Shown piece by piece: positions 16,757 to 26,075 of a stretch of DNA of 64,000 nucleotides. The DNA is from Stieleria neptunia (lineage in GTDB: Bacteria; Planctomycetota; Planctomycetia; Pirellulales; Pirellulaceae). Location: assembly GCF_007754155.1 (NCBI RefSeq), contig NZ_CP037423.1, positions 2,170,001 through 2,234,000 on the forward strand, written 5' to 3'. The notes under the pieces were generated by a model. That model was not told where the DNA came from, did not search any database, and saw only the letters and a list, made by a program, of their open reading frames with translations. The number at the start of each line of letters is the position of its first letter. Position 1 is the stretch's first letter. The translations under genes were made by a program, and so were the position numbers.

Positions 16757-18394
16757 ATGACGCAAACGCTCATTCACGACTTGCTGTTCATCTTGGCCGC
16801 GGGGCTGCTTGCCGGATTGATTTGCAGGTGGCTTCAAGCGTCGGTGTTGATCGGCTATCTGGTGGTTGGCGCGCTGCTCGGCCAGGGCGTTCTCGGTTGG
16901 GTGCGTGATGAATCCCACCAACTGGAACACTTCACCGAAGCCGGTGTGTTTCTGCTGCTGTTTTCGATCGGGCTTGAGTTTTCGCTCGACGACCTGCAAC
17001 GCTTGGGCAAAAAACTTTTCATCGGCGGCGCGACGCAGATGTCGTTGGTGGCCCTCCCCGTCGTCGGGATCTTGGTCGCATTGGGGATGCGTTGGCAATC
17101 GGCCGTCCTGATTGCCTCGGCCGTCGCGTTCAGCTCCACGGTCTTGGTGTTCAAAGCGCTCACCGAGTGGGGACAATCCCAACGGCCGCACGGTCAAAGC
17201 GCCATCGGCATTCTGCTGTTCCAAGACGCGGCCTTGATACCGTTGTTGTTGCTGGTCCCACTGTTGACCGGAGAGGGCGACGCGCCGAGTTTGGGTCAGT
17301 ATCTGGCATTGGCCGCCGTTTCGTTGCTGTTCGTGTTGGCCGTGATCGCGCTGCGTTACTTTTTGTCCAATTGGTTGATCCCGTTGCTGGCGGGCTACCG
17401 AAGTCCCGAGCTGGTGATCTTGTTCACGATTGTTTCGCTCGGCGGCGTGACGTTGGCTGCCCATGCGGTCGCCCTGCCGCCGGCGGTGGGCGCGTTCGCC
17501 GCCGGGTTGATTTTCAACGGCAACCGCTGGACCAAGCAGATCGATGCGTTGGTGCTGCCGTTCCGCGAAACGTTTGCCGCCGTGTTCTTTGTCGGACTCG
17601 GATTGATTTTTGACCCCGTCCTGTTTTGGCAAGAACCGCTTGTGATGGGGACCGCACTGGTGGGAGTCATCGTCTTGAAAACGCTGGCGGGTACGTTGGC
17701 GTTGCAATGGACCGGCATGCCGCTGCAACGTGCGTTCGGGATGGGGATCGGACTGGCTCATGTCGGTGAATTCGCGTTCGTCTTGATCTTGCTGGGAGTC
17801 GAGTCGGGCGCGATTCGCGAGATCGATTATCAACGTGTCGTCGCGATCGCCGTCGGGTCACTGATCCTGACGCCCCTGTTGATGAAGACGGGACTGCGGT
17901 TGGTGCAAGACGAAACCATCGACGTCGAAACACCCCGCAAGTCCGATTCCGCAGCGGCCACGACGCGGCTGGCCACCGTCATCGGTGCCGGCCCGATCGG
18001 TTCTCGGATCGCGTCCCAACTGGAAACCACGGGGCAAGATGTTTGTTTGGTGGATCTCAGCCCCGTGAATCTGCACCCGTTTTCCCAACTCGGATTCCGG
18101 ACGGTTGCCGGGGATGCCGGCGACAGCAGTATCCTGGAGCTTGCCGGTGTTCCCCATGCCGGCGTCGTTGTCGTCTGTGTGCCGGACGATCAAGTGGCCC
18201 TCCGTGTGGTCCGTGCGATCCGCAAGGTCAACCCCGACGGCAAACTCCTGGTCCGCTGCCGTTACCAGGCCAGCGCCGCCAAACTGCGCCGTGTCGGCGC
18301 CGACGTTGTGGTGACCGAAGAAACCGAAGCCTCGCTGGCCTTGCTGCGGGAACTCAATCAGATGGAACAGGCACTCTCGATCCAGCGACCCTGA
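16757..18394 (+). CDS. Kef-type cation:proton antiporter with RCK/TrkA-N domain
   Basis: A 545-residue CPA2-family membrane protein, shorter than E. coli KefB/KefC (about 600). About twelve helices fill residues 5-380, including LLFSIGLEFSLDDLQRLGKK and VAFSSTVLVFKAL, both typical of the family. Residues 400-520 are a Rossmann TrkA-N domain (VIGAGPIGSRIASQLETTGQDVCLVDLS) that senses nucleotide. It probably exchanges K+ (or Na+) for protons in ion or pH homeostasis. The following beta-helix gene begins 14 bases after its stop, so they may be cotranscribed, although no functional link is obvious. Confidence 0.9.
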   Translation: MTQTLIHDLLFILAAGLLAGLICRWLQASVLIGYLVVGALLGQGVLGWVRDESHQLEHFTEAGVFLLLFSIGLEFSLDDLQRLGKKLFIGGATQMSLVALPVVGILVALGMRWQSAVLIASAVAFSSTVLVFKALTEWGQSQRPHGQSAIGILLFQDAALIPLLLLVPLLTGEGDAPSLGQYLALAAVSLLFVLAVIALRYFLSNWLIPLLAGYRSPELVILFTIVSLGGVTLAAHAVALPPAVGAFAAGLIFNGNRWTKQIDALVLPFRETFAAVFFVGLGLIFDPVLFWQEPLVMGTALVGVIVLKTLAGTLALQWTGMPLQRAFGMGIGLAHVGEFAFVLILLGVESGAIREIDYQRVVAIAVGSLILTPLLMKTGLRLVQDETIDVETPRKSDSAAATTRLATVIGAGPIGSRIASQLETTGQDVCLVDLSPVNLHPFSQLGFRTVAGDAGDSSILELAGVPHAGVVVVCVPDDQVALRVVRAIRKVNPDGKLLVRCRYQASAAKLRRVGADVVVTEETEASLALLRELNQMEQALSIQRP

Positions 18395-18408
18395 CCCCTC
18401 TGCCAATC

Positions 18409-19629
18409 ATGAATATCAGATCCCGACGACTCATTTTCATCGCGTCGCTGCTGTTCAGCTTCGGTTCAACGGCAGCCGTGTCTGCCGAAGTGATCCGGGT
18501 CGGGCCGGGTGACGATTGGTTCGCGATTCTTGCCGGTGACTCCTTGAAACCCGGTGACGAACTGGTCTTCCGCGGCGGCGTCTACTCGGACGCGCGACGG
18601 TTGGTGCTGCGACACCGTGGCGACCCCGGCAACCCGATCCTCATTCGAGCCGCCGAGGGTGAACGGGTCCTGTTGCGTCGCCCCGACGCGAAACAGAACT
18701 CGATGAATCTGGAAGGCTGCCAACACCTCGTCGTGAGCGGACTGGAGATCACCGGCGGCGCGGCGGGAATTCGCATCGGGCCCGACGCCAGCGGGACCCC
18801 GTCGAGCGATCTGGTTCTCCAGGATCTCCACCTCCACCACATTGGTGGCGTCGCCGTGACCTGCAATCACGAAAGGACGGTCTATCGTCGCATCACGCTT
18901 CGCCGAAACCACATTCATCACACCGCCGGTCACGGTGAAGCGTTCTACTTGGGCGCCAACGATGGGAAAGGCGTGTTTTGCGATTCGCTGATCGAGCACA
19001 ACTACATCCACGACTTGAACGGCCCGAACATCAGCCAAGGCGACGGCATCGAAATCAAGCAGGGAAGTTTTGGCAATCGAATCGTCGCCAACGTAATCCA
19101 TGACACCAAGTATCCGGGAATCACGGTTTACGGCACCAATGGTCAACCGCGCAACGTGATCGAAGGCAACGTGATCTGGAACACCGGCGACCACGGAATC
19201 CAAGCCGCCGCCGATGCGATCCTGCGAAACAACTTCATCGCCCACGCCAAGGGCTGCGGCATCTATTCTCGCCAGCACCAGGGGGCGATCCCCGACAACC
19301 TGCGGATCGAAGGCAACCATGTCGTGGCCACGGGCGATCCGGCGCTGCGTTTGATTGGCGGCGGATCGGCCGGCGCGGGCATCGAGGTCTTGGGCAACAC
19401 CTTGATGGGGCGGGCCGACGGTTTGGCCGTGCGGGTCGAACGCTTGAATGCTCTGACCGCGAAAGCAAATCGTGGACTCGGCGCGGTGGACGGATCGTCG
19501 GCCATCGCGGCGTCTTGGAGCTCCGTCAGCCACGCCGCTCCCAGCCTGCCGCCGCTGGAGCAAAACCCCGCCTGGAAATTCTTGCCACGTTCGGAGTGCG
19601 TCGCCAGGTTCACGGTCTCAGTCAAGTAG
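18409..19629 (+). CDS. Exported right-handed parallel beta-helix protein
   Basis: A 406-residue protein with a signal peptide (MNIRSRR, hydrophobic LIFIASLLFSFGSTAAVSA). It then has the standard opening of polysaccharide-lyase-like beta-helices (GDSLKPGDELVFRGGVYSD, GNPILIRAAEGERVLLR) and a ladder of coils with NHI/NVI/NFI turns (RNHIHH, HNYIHD, ANVIHD, GNVIWN, RNNFIAH). Such proteins bind or cleave acidic polysaccharides, but I cannot identify catalytic residues. ATG at 18409 is chosen because the signal peptide begins there. Its last twelve bases overlap the end of the convergent nitronate monooxygenase-like gene. Confidence 0.82.
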   Translation: MNIRSRRLIFIASLLFSFGSTAAVSAEVIRVGPGDDWFAILAGDSLKPGDELVFRGGVYSDARRLVLRHRGDPGNPILIRAAEGERVLLRRPDAKQNSMNLEGCQHLVVSGLEITGGAAGIRIGPDASGTPSSDLVLQDLHLHHIGGVAVTCNHERTVYRRITLRRNHIHHTAGHGEAFYLGANDGKGVFCDSLIEHNYIHDLNGPNISQGDGIEIKQGSFGNRIVANVIHDTKYPGITVYGTNGQPRNVIEGNVIWNTGDHGIQAAADAILRNNFIAHAKGCGIYSRQHQGAIPDNLRIEGNHVVATGDPALRLIGGGSAGAGIEVLGNTLMGRADGLAVRVERLNALTAKANRGLGAVDGSSAIAASWSSVSHAAPSLPPLEQNPAWKFLPRSECVARFTVSVK

Positions 19630-20637
19630 CGATCGGGCAAAACCATCGATCACCGCCTCGGCTTCGTCGACGATCCGCCGGATCACGGTTGCCGCCGAGT
19701 CGATTGCGGTGACTTGTCCGGCGACCTGGCCGCCGAACATCGCCAGTCGGTCCAGTTCGCCGGTCATCGATTTCAACGGCGAATCTGTACTCATCAAGTA
19801 CACCGGACGGCCTTCTTCTTCGGCGACCTGTTCTCGCGGCATCGCGTCGGCGCTGTGTCCAAAGGGCTGCTGCTCGTACTTCGCAGTGCTTTCACTTTTG
19901 ATCACACGGACGGCAGAGTGGGGCGGCCAATTGATCGCAAACGCGTCGGTGTGTAGCGTGTCGTCAGCGTCAGCCTGGACGATCGTTTGCTTATGGACGT
20001 CATGGGCGAACGACTCCTGCGTGGCCAGCAACGCTGTGCCACAATGAATCCCCTGCGCTCCCAAAGCCAGCGCGGCGACCAAGCTGCGCCCGCTGGCGAA
20101 ACCGCCCGACCCGACCACCGGAATCGCGACGGCGTCGACGATCCGCGGCAACAGCACCAGCGACGTCACCGTCCCATGAACATGCCCACCGGCTTCCACT
20201 CCCTGAGCGACGATCACGTCGGCTCCCGCCGCTTCCGCTTTGATCGCCTGTTCGACATCGCCGACCTGATAAACGACTCGGCACCCGGCCTGCTTGGCAC
20301 GCTTGATCGCATCCGCGACGACATCCCAAAAGAAAACCATCGTGTGCACACCGGCCTGCACGCAGGCATCGAGTTCGACGCGAAACAGTTCCGGATCCGT
20401 TGCCGCGGGAATTAAATTGACACCGAAGGGCATTTCGGTCAACGATCGAACTTCGTTGATCTGTTGCGTGATCCGCTGCGGCGATTCGCGGACCATCCCC
20501 AGACAGCCGAAGGCGCCGGCATTGGAAACCGCGGCCACCAATTCCGCCCGTGCCACGCCTCCCATGCCCGCCTGCAAAATCGGGTAGCGACATTCGAGGA
20601 CCTCGCAAAGCGGCGTCTGAAGCGAAGGGGGGGACAT
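19618..20637 (-). CDS. Nitronate monooxygenase / FabK-like flavoprotein
   Basis: A 339-residue FMN TIM-barrel enzyme of the nitropropane dioxygenase superfamily. Visible motifs are the N-terminal YPILQAGMGGVA, the catalytic-His region QGVEAGGHVHG, and the phosphate-binding VVGSGGFASGRSLVAALALGAQGIHCGTALLAT. Family members oxidise propionate 3-nitronate or act as enoyl-ACP reductase II, and sequence alone does not separate these roles here. It is a single gene on the minus strand. The 275 bases upstream (20638-20912) hold no gene I can support. Confidence 0.85.
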   Translation of the reverse strand: MSPPSLQTPLCEVLECRYPILQAGMGGVARAELVAAVSNAGAFGCLGMVRESPQRITQQINEVRSLTEMPFGVNLIPAATDPELFRVELDACVQAGVHTMVFFWDVVADAIKRAKQAGCRVVYQVGDVEQAIKAEAAGADVIVAQGVEAGGHVHGTVTSLVLLPRIVDAVAIPVVGSGGFASGRSLVAALALGAQGIHCGTALLATQESFAHDVHKQTIVQADADDTLHTDAFAINWPPHSAVRVIKSESTAKYEQQPFGHSADAMPREQVAEEEGRPVYLMSTDSPLKSMTGELDRLAMFGGQVAGQVTAIDSAATVIRRIVDEAEAVIDGFARSLLD

Positions 20638-20912
20638 CGATGGATTGTTCTCCCAAGTTCATGCCGGTTGACCATTCACGTGACCGCTGGAGCGAATTCG
20701 ATAACGTTCGTCTCACACCGTGACGCGACAGCCCCATTTTATACCCTGATCTGCATGTTGGTGATCACCCCTGACGACGTGTGGAAAGCGTTTGATTCCC
20801 TACGTTTAGCAGCGAGCGATCAATCACTGGCGCACGGGACTCGTAACCTCGTCCACTACGAAATGCGTCACTTATTGACCGAGCGTTGCTTACGTATCCC
20901 GAGAAACGGATT

Positions 20913-23546
20913 CTACAGCTCGAAATTAAACTCTTTTTCGAGTTCATCCGCGATTCTAAAACTTTTGACGTTTTGGCCAGGGCCCCAAATGGAATAATCG
21001 CCAGGTCCCACTTTGAATTCGTAGGTGCCGTCCGCGTTAACCCTCTTTGAAAATTGCCGAATCGCTGCTGGGGGCCGGTGGTAAAATTGGTTCACCTCAC
21101 TAGGCTGAATTGGATGAGAGACTCGCTTGTCAAATCGAGTGGACCGTTGCTGAAGCATGACTCTCGTACTTTCGTTGATGGGGCCTGCTATCTTCCCGAA
21201 CACTCGGCGGGCTGGTTCAAGTTCAAATCGAAGCTCTTCCGCTTTACCTTCGCTCGGCACGAAGACTCCTTCGTGCGCAGCGGCGCTGTAGTGCTCATCC
21301 TGAACTACAAATAAGTAGTATGCGCTCGGTTTGACCAGCATCTCCCATTTGCCCTTTTCGTCGCTCAATGCAGTTTCGTTGAAAAGCAGCCCATAGGAGA
21401 TGCCGCCCGACGCCACGACATGAACGTTCGCCGCTGGTTTGCCATTCGGAAGAATAACGCGGCCTCTAACGCGCACCTTAGGCGCGATGCGGACGGTAGC
21501 CGAATCACCTCGCTCCCATTCGACGTACGCAGATCCATTGGACATTCCATGGAATTGAGTGCCGATCACAAACCAATCTGGCCGCGTCAGACGGGGCCAG
21601 ATTTGCATTCCCTTTAGTTGATCGGATGGAAACATGTCAAAAACGGCGACGCCCTCTTTGTCTGTCGTTCGCGAAAACGCATCAAGCATCGGATGGTTCC
21701 AGGTTCCGCTGCGGTCTGGTTTCTGAATGTACCAAGGATCAAGCCGAATCCCCTCCACCGGATGATCGTTGGAATCAATCACTTTGACGGTCGCCATTCG
21801 AATGCCATTGAAGTGCATCTCAATGTCACCTTCATACCCCTGCTGAAGATCCCGATGATGTGCTTTGCCGGGGACTTCAAAATTCAAGTAGTCGCATCCA
21901 AGTTGCGCCTTTAAGGCTCCAATGGCCTGAAGCGGAAATCCGTCGGGGTAGAGCAGTTCTGCTTGGCCGTGTTCATCGCTCACTGTTTGATCGACTGTAC
22001 AGTCGTGCCCCTGAATAAAAATCGCAGCTTTCTCAACTGGGGATCGGTTGCTATCGAAGATTTGCACGCGAATTCGCTTGGCGGGTTTCAGGAGAAGATC
22101 ACCCATGTTTCGCCGAACATTGGGCGCGTCCGGTTCGTCAATGGTGAACGCCTCCGAACATCCCAACAGACGCTCGCTTTGGAATTTGGCAACAATCGGT
22201 GAGTGGTAGCTCCGCTTCGGGACCGAGAGCGCAAATTTGCCCTCAGCGTCTGCCACGGTTTCAATGGCGACAGATTGGAACGCCCGCGGCGGGTAGGTAA
22301 CAACTGCACCAGCGGCGGGCTGGCCGTCCGGAGTCAGTACGCGACCATACAGAACGTGAATGTTGTCGTGAGAGTCAGACTTGTGGTCCCCACTGGCGAC
22401 AGATTCGTCCGCCCAATCTTCCGATTGACTTTCCTGGGCGGCCGCGTTCGAAATGCCGCCGTCGGAGAAGGGGCTGACCAGGGCGGAACCCAGCAGGCAG
22501 AAAAGCGAGGCCATCAACATGAATGCAACCGATCGTGATGCTGGCGGTGATCGCCGACGAGTGCCGGAAAGGACTGCGATGATTCGTCGCTCAACATTCG
22601 ATTCGCGTGCCATCGCTAACGCTCCGGCGAGATCTCGATTCCGCTCACGAAGTTGCCTGGCAAAGTCTAGCAAATGGCGAGCGTAATCCGTGCGTTTGGG
22701 GCAACCGCGAAGGGCCTTGTCATCACAAGCGATCTCGCGGTCGATTCGCATGCACCATTGAAGCAAACGCATCAGTGGCTGAGGCCAGTAGAGAATCGCT
22801 GCGACCGATGCCAGTAATTGCATCGCCAAATCGTGGCGTTCAACGTGAGCCATTTCGTGGGCCATGGCCGAGTGAAGTTGTTCGTCCGACCAACTCGTCA
22901 CTGACTCAGGCAACAAAATTGTCGGCCGAACGATGCCGGTAACCATGGGTACCGATATATCCTGGGAGATTCGCACCCGCACTCGATTGAGATCCATCCA
23001 TCCAAGATCGTTTATTCCGACAGCCATCATCCAAGCATCCTCAACGGCTCGCGATTTCCAGGTTAACCTGCGAGCCAACAGGTGCCCCGTGAGCAGTCGC
23101 TGAAATCCGTAAGCGACACCCAACACGTAGAGTCCCAGTACGTAGAACGAAAACGGCGGCGGATCCTTGATGGAAGATGACTCGGCCTCGAGTCCCGGCA
23201 CGACTGCTGCGACGTCATTTGAGTTCAGCTCGCTGTGTACCCCATGGATGGTTTGAGATGATCTCGTTTTCGATGAAGACGTGGACGCATTGGCAGCAGG
23301 AGTTTGTGTTTGCGATGCCTGTACCGACACTCCTTTCACAATCCCCAGACGCCAACTTGGCAATACCGCCACACAAAAAGGCAACAACAGTAGCGTGACG
23401 CAGGCGAGGCTACCAACTAAATGCTTGGTTGCCGACGATTGCCTGCGAAGAGCCAGGATCGCAAGCAATCCGAAAGCCAGGACGATCGTCGAACCAGTCG
23501 CCAGATGAACAATGAAATCGATCCATTGCGAATGTACTTTATTCAT
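20913..23546 (-). CDS. BlaR1/MecR1-like M56 membrane peptidase with carboxypeptidase-regulatory-like repeats
   Basis: An 877-residue membrane protein. Helices near residues 10-30, 40-62, 128-150 and 340-358 frame an M56 metallopeptidase domain with the zinc motif HEMAHVERHD. After the last helix an exported part begins with a GRVLTPDGQPAAGAVV repeat and continues with more carboxypeptidase-regulatory-like and Ig-like segments (GRVILPNGKPAANVHV). There is no penicillin-binding sensor domain, so the signal is not a beta-lactam by sequence evidence. Its ATG overlaps the stop of the upstream blaI-like gene by eight bases, giving a repressor-plus-protease pair. By analogy with BlaR1, a signal would activate proteolysis and relieve repression. 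Confidence 0.85.
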   Translation of the reverse strand: MNKVHSQWIDFIVHLATGSTIVLAFGLLAILALRRQSSATKHLVGSLACVTLLLLPFCVAVLPSWRLGIVKGVSVQASQTQTPAANASTSSSKTRSSQTIHGVHSELNSNDVAAVVPGLEAESSSIKDPPPFSFYVLGLYVLGVAYGFQRLLTGHLLARRLTWKSRAVEDAWMMAVGINDLGWMDLNRVRVRISQDISVPMVTGIVRPTILLPESVTSWSDEQLHSAMAHEMAHVERHDLAMQLLASVAAILYWPQPLMRLLQWCMRIDREIACDDKALRGCPKRTDYARHLLDFARQLRERNRDLAGALAMARESNVERRIIAVLSGTRRRSPPASRSVAFMLMASLFCLLGSALVSPFSDGGISNAAAQESQSEDWADESVASGDHKSDSHDNIHVLYGRVLTPDGQPAAGAVVTYPPRAFQSVAIETVADAEGKFALSVPKRSYHSPIVAKFQSERLLGCSEAFTIDEPDAPNVRRNMGDLLLKPAKRIRVQIFDSNRSPVEKAAIFIQGHDCTVDQTVSDEHGQAELLYPDGFPLQAIGALKAQLGCDYLNFEVPGKAHHRDLQQGYEGDIEMHFNGIRMATVKVIDSNDHPVEGIRLDPWYIQKPDRSGTWNHPMLDAFSRTTDKEGVAVFDMFPSDQLKGMQIWPRLTRPDWFVIGTQFHGMSNGSAYVEWERGDSATVRIAPKVRVRGRVILPNGKPAANVHVVASGGISYGLLFNETALSDEKGKWEMLVKPSAYYLFVVQDEHYSAAAHEGVFVPSEGKAEELRFELEPARRVFGKIAGPINESTRVMLQQRSTRFDKRVSHPIQPSEVNQFYHRPPAAIRQFSKRVNADGTYEFKVGPGDYSIWGPGQNVKSFRIADELEKEFNFEL

Positions 23547-23931
23547 CGGTTAACTCCGCTTCCGCTTGTTTGATCTGCTCTTTGATGCGGACAATGTCTT
23601 CCGCGGACAATTGTGTCGCGTCATCTTCCAGCAGTGCACAAATGGCTTCACTTGCGCGTCCTCTGAAGAAGTTCGCAACCAAGTTGTTCAACATGCCTTT
23701 GGCGACTTTCTCTCTGGCGGCTTTCGGGCGGTACAAATAACGCTTTCCGTCACGTCGATAAGCGATCTTCTTCTTCCGGACTAATTCGGTGAGCATGGCT
23801 CGTACCGATGAATAGCTAGGCGGATCGTCGATTGCGTCTCGTACATCCGCCACGCTGGCTTCTTCGAGTCGATAGAGCGCTTCGATCAATTGTCGTTCAC
23901 GGCGACTGAGATTGAGTGTCTGCTTTGCCAT
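23539..23931 (-). CDS. BlaI/MecI-family transcriptional repressor
   Basis: A 130-residue winged-helix repressor of full family length. The helix-turn-helix region spans about residues 8-75 (LSRRERQLIEALYRLEEASVADV, YSSVRAMLTELVRKKKI, YLYRPK) and is followed by a helical dimerisation tail. It is the first gene of the blaI-M56 pair and lies 19 bases downstream of a strong palindrome (23951-23974) that matches known BlaI operators, so autorepression is likely. BlaI proteins are inactivated when the paired protease responds to a signal. Confidence 0.92.
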   Translation of the reverse strand: MAKQTLNLSRRERQLIEALYRLEEASVADVRDAIDDPPSYSSVRAMLTELVRKKKIAYRRDGKRYLYRPKAAREKVAKGMLNNLVANFFRGRASEAICALLEDDATQLSAEDIVRIKEQIKQAEAELTDE

Positions 23932-23950
23932 AACGCCTCCCCATGTGCTG

Positions 23951-23974
23951 GTTTTACTGCATGTGCAGTAAAAC
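23951..23974. promoter_or_regulatory. Candidate BlaI operator palindrome
   Basis: Eleven-base arms GTTTTACTGCA and TGCAGTAAAAC flank a central TG with no mismatch. The inner sixteen bases TACTGCATGTGCAGTA match the classic BlaI/MecI operator TACTACATATGTAGTA at 13 of 16 positions. The site sits 19 bases upstream of the repressor start, where binding would block transcription of the repressor-protease pair. Confidence 0.8.
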
Positions 23975-24043
23975 TAGCAGGTTTGCATGGTCGGTCAAGG
24001 ACATTCCCGTTTTTTCATGCCTTCGATTCATACCGCGGCCCAC

Positions 24044-24079
24044 GCAGCGGAAGCAAATGTCGATATTTGCTTCCTCTGC
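24044..24079. repeat. Stem-loop in the leader between blaI and the exported hydrolase-like gene
   Basis: The arms GGAAGCAAAT (24049-24058) and ATTTGCTTCC (24065-24074) are perfect complements around GTCGAT and extend to about 15 pairs with one mismatch. The rest of the 377-base gap (23932-24308) holds the BlaI operator and no convincing gene. An open frame upstream of 24309 is in frame with the next gene but lacks a ribosome site and signal logic. Confidence 0.5.
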
Positions 24080-24308
24080 TCGGTGGTGCACGTCGTTGTT
24101 CAGTTCGACTGATGTGGGTCAGAGCTCCACGCGGTTGGGCAAATCGTGGTGGAGTTTCAGCCTGATTGCGGCGTGGAGCTGCGTCGCAGCGACCGGGAAT
24201 CGCCTCAAGGCAAAACACCAACGGTTGCCTGTCACCGATTCAAACAACTTCGACAGCGCCGTAGCGAGTAAACTGCCGGATCACTCGATATCACTACCAG
24301 GAGTTACC

Positions 24309-25835
24309 ATGAACCCGAAATTGCTGTCTCGTCGTCGTTGGATGCTGTCGACCGCGGCCTCAACGCTTGTCGTTGCGTCCGGATCCGTTCGCTACCCCAG
24401 CTTTGCCGGCGGGCCATCAGCGGAGGCCCAGCCGATCGGATCCCGGCGTGAGCTGTTTGTCGACGAAGCCTTGGTCGAAACGCGCGACGATGTCGACTTG
24501 GTGATGCATCGTCCGCGCGATGAAGGCCAGGTGCTGGCGTTTGACAAACCGTGGGAAGGCGGATTCAGCGCTTACGCGACCGTGATTCGCGACGGCGATC
24601 GATTGCGTCTGTATTACCGTGGCCTCGGCGTCGCCGGCCAGGATGGCAACCGCTCCGAGACGACCTGCTATGCGGAGTCGACCGACGGGATCGTTTGGAC
24701 CAAACCGAACCTCGGTCTGTTCGAGGTCAAGGGGACGCGTGAGAACAACGTGGTGCTGGCCGACGCCGCACCGGTCACGCACAACTTCTGCCCGATGTTG
24801 GACACGCGCGAGGGCATTCCGGCCGACCAGCGTTATAAGGCACTCGGCGGGACCGTCAAGAGCGGGCTGATCGCCTGGGTTTCTGCCGACGGCACGCATT
24901 GGCGCCGGCTTCGCGAGCAACCCGTGATCTCCAGCGACCGGGTGCCCTATCCGCACTTCTTCGACTCACAAAACCTGGCGTTTTGGTCGGCGGCGGAACA
25001 ACAATACGTCTGTTATTTCCGGGTCTTCCACGACAAGATCCGTCGCATCGCGCGTTCGGTGAGCGACGATTTCGTCGAGTGGTCGGCGCCGGTGCTGATG
25101 GGGTATCGTCATCGCGGCGGTGAGTCACCGATCGAGCACTTGTACACAAACCAAACGCATCCGTATTTTCGCGCCCCACATTTGTATGTCTCGATCGCGG
25201 CGCGTTTCATGCCGGGGCGACAGGTCTTGAGCGACGAGCAAGCCCAGGCGATCCACGTCAATCCGCGTTACTTCAAAGACACCTCCGATGCGATCCTGAT
25301 GACGTCGCGACCGGGAAGCGAAGTGTACGACCGCACCTTCCTGAGCAGTTTCGTGCGTCCTGGGATCGGGGCACACAATTGGGTCTCGCGGACGAACTAC
25401 CCGGCGTTGAACGTCGTGCAAACCGGACCGACGGAGATGTCGTTGTACGTGAACCAGGACTACGCGCAACCGACGGCCCATTTGCGCCGCTATTCGATGC
25501 GACTGGACGGGTTCGCATCGGCCCGAGCCGATTACCATGGCGGCGCGTTGGTCACCAAGCCGTTGACGTTTTCCGGATCACAACTGGCACTCAACTTCGC
25601 CACCTCCGCCGCCGGCGGCATTCGCGTGGAGATCCAAGACGCCTCCGGCAAGCCGATCCCGGGCTACACGCTTGCCGAATCGCGCGAGCAGATCGGCAAC
25701 GAAATCGAACGCGTCGTGGCGTGGAAATCCGGCAGCGACGTGTCCGCCCTCGCCGGCCGCCCCGTGCGCCTCCGCTTCGTCATGAAAGACGCCGATCTGT
25801 ACGCATTCCAGTTCGGCGACGTCGCATCGCCCTGA
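24309..25835 (+). CDS. Tat-exported five-bladed propeller protein, glycoside-hydrolase-like
   Basis: A 508-residue protein with a twin-arginine signal (SRRRWMLSTAASTLVVASG). Mature residues 45-370 show the blade pattern of GH32/GH43/GH130-like proteins (PWEGGFSAYATVIRDGDRLRLYY, CYAESTDGIVWTKPNLGLFEV, KALGGTVKSGLIAWVSADGTHW). A C-terminal beta-sandwich follows (GSQLALNFATSAAGGIRVEIQD, PVRLRFVMKDADLYAFQF). I cannot assign catalytic acids with certainty, so a carbohydrate-active role is inferred. ATG at 24309 is set by the Tat signal and by GGAG nearby. A single gene in its own orientation. Confidence 0.72.
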   Translation: MNPKLLSRRRWMLSTAASTLVVASGSVRYPSFAGGPSAEAQPIGSRRELFVDEALVETRDDVDLVMHRPRDEGQVLAFDKPWEGGFSAYATVIRDGDRLRLYYRGLGVAGQDGNRSETTCYAESTDGIVWTKPNLGLFEVKGTRENNVVLADAAPVTHNFCPMLDTREGIPADQRYKALGGTVKSGLIAWVSADGTHWRRLREQPVISSDRVPYPHFFDSQNLAFWSAAEQQYVCYFRVFHDKIRRIARSVSDDFVEWSAPVLMGYRHRGGESPIEHLYTNQTHPYFRAPHLYVSIAARFMPGRQVLSDEQAQAIHVNPRYFKDTSDAILMTSRPGSEVYDRTFLSSFVRPGIGAHNWVSRTNYPALNVVQTGPTEMSLYVNQDYAQPTAHLRRYSMRLDGFASARADYHGGALVTKPLTFSGSQLALNFATSAAGGIRVEIQDASGKPIPGYTLAESREQIGNEIERVVAWKSGSDVSALAGRPVRLRFVMKDADLYAFQFGDVASP

Positions 25836-25926
25836 TCGAATGTGCCCGATACGAAAGGTACGGGCATCAGCGTTGGTGTCCAGCCTAAAGAGACCGTCCA
25901 GCTTAAGGCGATCGCTTTTCTGATGT

Positions 25927-25949
25927 ACGATGGCCCTTCCGGGCCGTCG
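25927..25949. repeat. Dispersed palindrome ACGATGGCCC-TTCC-GGGCCGTCG (family F)
   Basis: A short near-perfect hairpin lies 90 bases downstream of the propeller gene stop. A second copy is at 40841-40867 (GACGACGGCCCTTCCGGGCT and onward), also just downstream of a stop. This suggests mobile or terminator-like intergenic hairpins. Confidence 0.55.
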
Positions 25950-26075
25950 CCCGTGGGGCTCACACTTTCAGAGCCAAAGCACGTGGCACCGCCCGTGGGG
26001 TCGGATTCGATGTAGAATATCCCGTTGAGTTTTAGCGACGCCGATTTCTTTGATTCCCCACACCCGGAAACCCCG

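Noticed and set aside
16451..17833. 460-codon minus-strand frame opposite the Kef antiporter
   Set aside because: Antisense artefact, since the plus strand has a complete CPA2 antiporter.
20913..23931. A beta-lactam resistance determinant
   Set aside because: The BlaI-M56 pair lacks a penicillin-binding sensor domain and no beta-lactamase gene lies nearby.
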